Assembly: GCA_946496115.1 (NCBI GenBank)
Contig: CAMMFK010000027.1
Location: 1-16,825, forward strand
Direction of reading: 5' to 3'
From: an uncultured Clostridium sp.
Lineage (GTDB): Bacteria > Bacillota > Clostridia > TANB77 > CAG-508
DNA: 16,825 nucleotides
Part shown: positions 15,751 to 16,825 of the stretch, piece by piece
Layout of the letters: the number at the start of each line of letters is the position of its first letter
How positions within the stretch are numbered: position 1 is the first letter of the stretch
Position numbers and translations under genes: made by a program
The notes under the pieces: generated by a model
Seen by the model: the letters and a program-made list of their open reading frames with translations, nothing else
The model's database searches: none
Told to the model about the DNA's origin: nothing

Positions 15751-16752
15751 ATGTCTATTTTAGTTACAGGAGGAGCTGGATATATTGGCTCGCATACAGT
15801 AGTAGAATTATTAAATAAGGGAGAAAAGGTTGTTGTAGTAGATAATTTTGTTAATAGTAAACCATCTGCATTAGAGGCAATTAAAAAAATTACAAATAAA
15901 GATTTTAAATTTTATGAAGTGGACTTAAGAGATAAAGATAAATTAAATAAAGTATTTGAAGAAAATAACGACATTACAGCAGTAATACATTTTGCAGGGC
16001 TAAAAGCAGTTGGAGAATCAGTAGCGAAACCAATTGAATATTATGATAATAATATATATGGAACCTTAGTTTTACTTGAAGTTATGAAAGCTCATAATGT
16101 AAAGAAAATAATATTTAGCTCATCTGCAACAGTTTATGGGGATCCAAAAGAAGTACCAATAAAAGAAGACTTCCCATTATCTGCAACAAATCCATATGGA
16201 CAAACTAAATTAATGATAGAGCAAATATTAAATGATGTATATGTTTCAGATAATAAATGGAGTGTTATATTGCTTAGATATTTTAACCCAATAGGGGCAC
16301 ATGAAAGTGGATTAATAGGAGAAAATCCAAATGGAATACCTAACAATTTAATGCCATACATAAATCAAGTAGCACTCGGAAAATTAGATCACCTAAATGT
16401 ATTTGGTAATGACTATCCAACACCAGATGGTACAGGAGTTAGAGACTATATCCATGTAGTTGATTTAGCAAAGGGGCATTTAAAAGCATTAGAAAGAGCT
16501 GAAAAAATGACAGGAGTAGAGGCATACAATTTAGGAACAGGAAAAGGCTATTCTGTGTTAGATATAGTAAAGAATTTCGAAAAAGCAACAGGACAAAAAA
16601 TAAAATACGAAATAACTCCAAGAAGACCTGGAGATATTGCAGAATGCTATGCAGACCCAAGTAAAGCAGAAAAATATCTTGGATGGAAGGCAGAAAAAGA
16701 CTTAGAACAAATGTGCAAAGATGCTTGGAATTTTACACAGAAAAATGTATAA
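15751..16752 (+). CDS. galE: UDP-glucose 4-epimerase
   Basis: GalE interconverts UDP-glucose and UDP-galactose using tightly bound NAD, and some members also act on the N-acetyl forms. The 333-residue length is normal. The N-terminal Rossmann motif is TGGAGYIGSH (6-15). The catalytic centre is SSSATVYG (123-130) with the Y149-x3-K153 pair in NPYGQTK. Further family stretches are RYFNPIGAH, GTGVRDYIHVVDLAKGH and EITPRRPGDIAECYADP. A strong AGGAGGT site precedes the ATG. Nearby polymer genes suggest that it supplies UDP-Gal or UDP-GalNAc for surface glycans, though galE also serves sugar catabolism. Substrate range cannot be decided from what is seen. Confidence 0.96.
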   Translation: MSILVTGGAGYIGSHTVVELLNKGEKVVVVDNFVNSKPSALEAIKKITNKDFKFYEVDLRDKDKLNKVFEENNDITAVIHFAGLKAVGESVAKPIEYYDNNIYGTLVLLEVMKAHNVKKIIFSSSATVYGDPKEVPIKEDFPLSATNPYGQTKLMIEQILNDVYVSDNKWSVILLRYFNPIGAHESGLIGENPNGIPNNLMPYINQVALGKLDHLNVFGNDYPTPDGTGVRDYIHVVDLAKGHLKALERAEKMTGVEAYNLGTGKGYSVLDIVKNFEKATGQKIKYEITPRRPGDIAECYADPSKAEKYLGWKAEKDLEQMCKDAWNFTQKNV

Positions 16753-16779
16753 TAAAGAAAAAACAGGAGTAAAAAGCAG

Positions 16780-16825
16780 ATGATAAAAATCGCTGAAAGC
16801 CTTGAGGCTGTATATATATATATAT
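16780..16825 (+). CDS. Start of an unidentified gene cut by the window end
   Basis: An AGGAG (16765-16769) ten bases before the ATG at 16780 opens a frame reading MIKIAESLEAVYIYI to the last base. The final bases are a TA repeat (from about 16810). Fifteen residues are too few to assign a family. The frame may continue past the window, or the TA run may be an assembly edge. Confidence 0.35.
   Translation, partial: MIKIAESLEAVYIYI

Overview
The window is a strongly AT-rich, gene-dense stretch of bacterial DNA with all recognisable genes on the + strand. Short intergenic gaps, purine-rich AAGGAG-type ribosome binding sites, a TagO-type enzyme, a Pol I with the Clostridia-like N-terminus (GNSIMNRAFYG) and an apparently dead proofreading site all point to a low-GC Gram-positive, most likely an uncultured member of the Clostridia. 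This placement is inference; there is no rRNA in the window.

Positions 1-9884 form a cell-surface glycopolymer locus. In order it holds: the 3' end of an ABC-2 polysaccharide/teichoic-acid export permease; a two-domain GT2-GT4 glycosyltransferase; a GtrII-like multipass glucosyltransferase; a DUF2142-type multipass protein with an N-terminal extracytoplasmic domain; a DPM1-like GT2 with two C-terminal membrane helices; a GtrB/CsbB-type polyprenyl-phosphate glycosyltransferase; and a TagO/WecA-type initiating phosphoglycosyltransferase. The inferred division of labour is as follows. TagO starts the lipid-linked chain. The GT2-GT4 enzyme extends it in the cytoplasm, and the ABC transporter exports it. 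The two polyprenyl-phosphate GT2 enzymes load lipid carriers, which the GtrII-like and DUF2142 proteins use outside the membrane to decorate the polymer or another acceptor.

Positions 9997-16752 are mostly housekeeping: ruvB, an unidentified multipass membrane protein with GT-C-like features, polA, a membrane-anchored lytic transglycosylase, and galE, which supplies UDP-Gal or UDP-GalNAc and fits the upstream sugar theme. A new gene seems to start at 16780 but is cut off by the window end inside a TA run.

The most notable non-coding content is a family of intergenic elements at 486-635, 6605-6765 and, as a short inverted remnant, 9910-9949. The two full copies have paired ends of 19 and 22 bp. 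Their sequences differ at several positions, yet both sides of the stem change together so pairing is kept. They also share a nearly identical 61-nt core with a GTAA-loop hairpin and have unrelated middles. This looks like a mobile or repeated structured element, DNA hairpin or RNA, that I cannot assign to a named family. A different short palindrome lies between polA and the transglycosylase gene. I see no tRNA, rRNA, CRISPR array or transposase gene.
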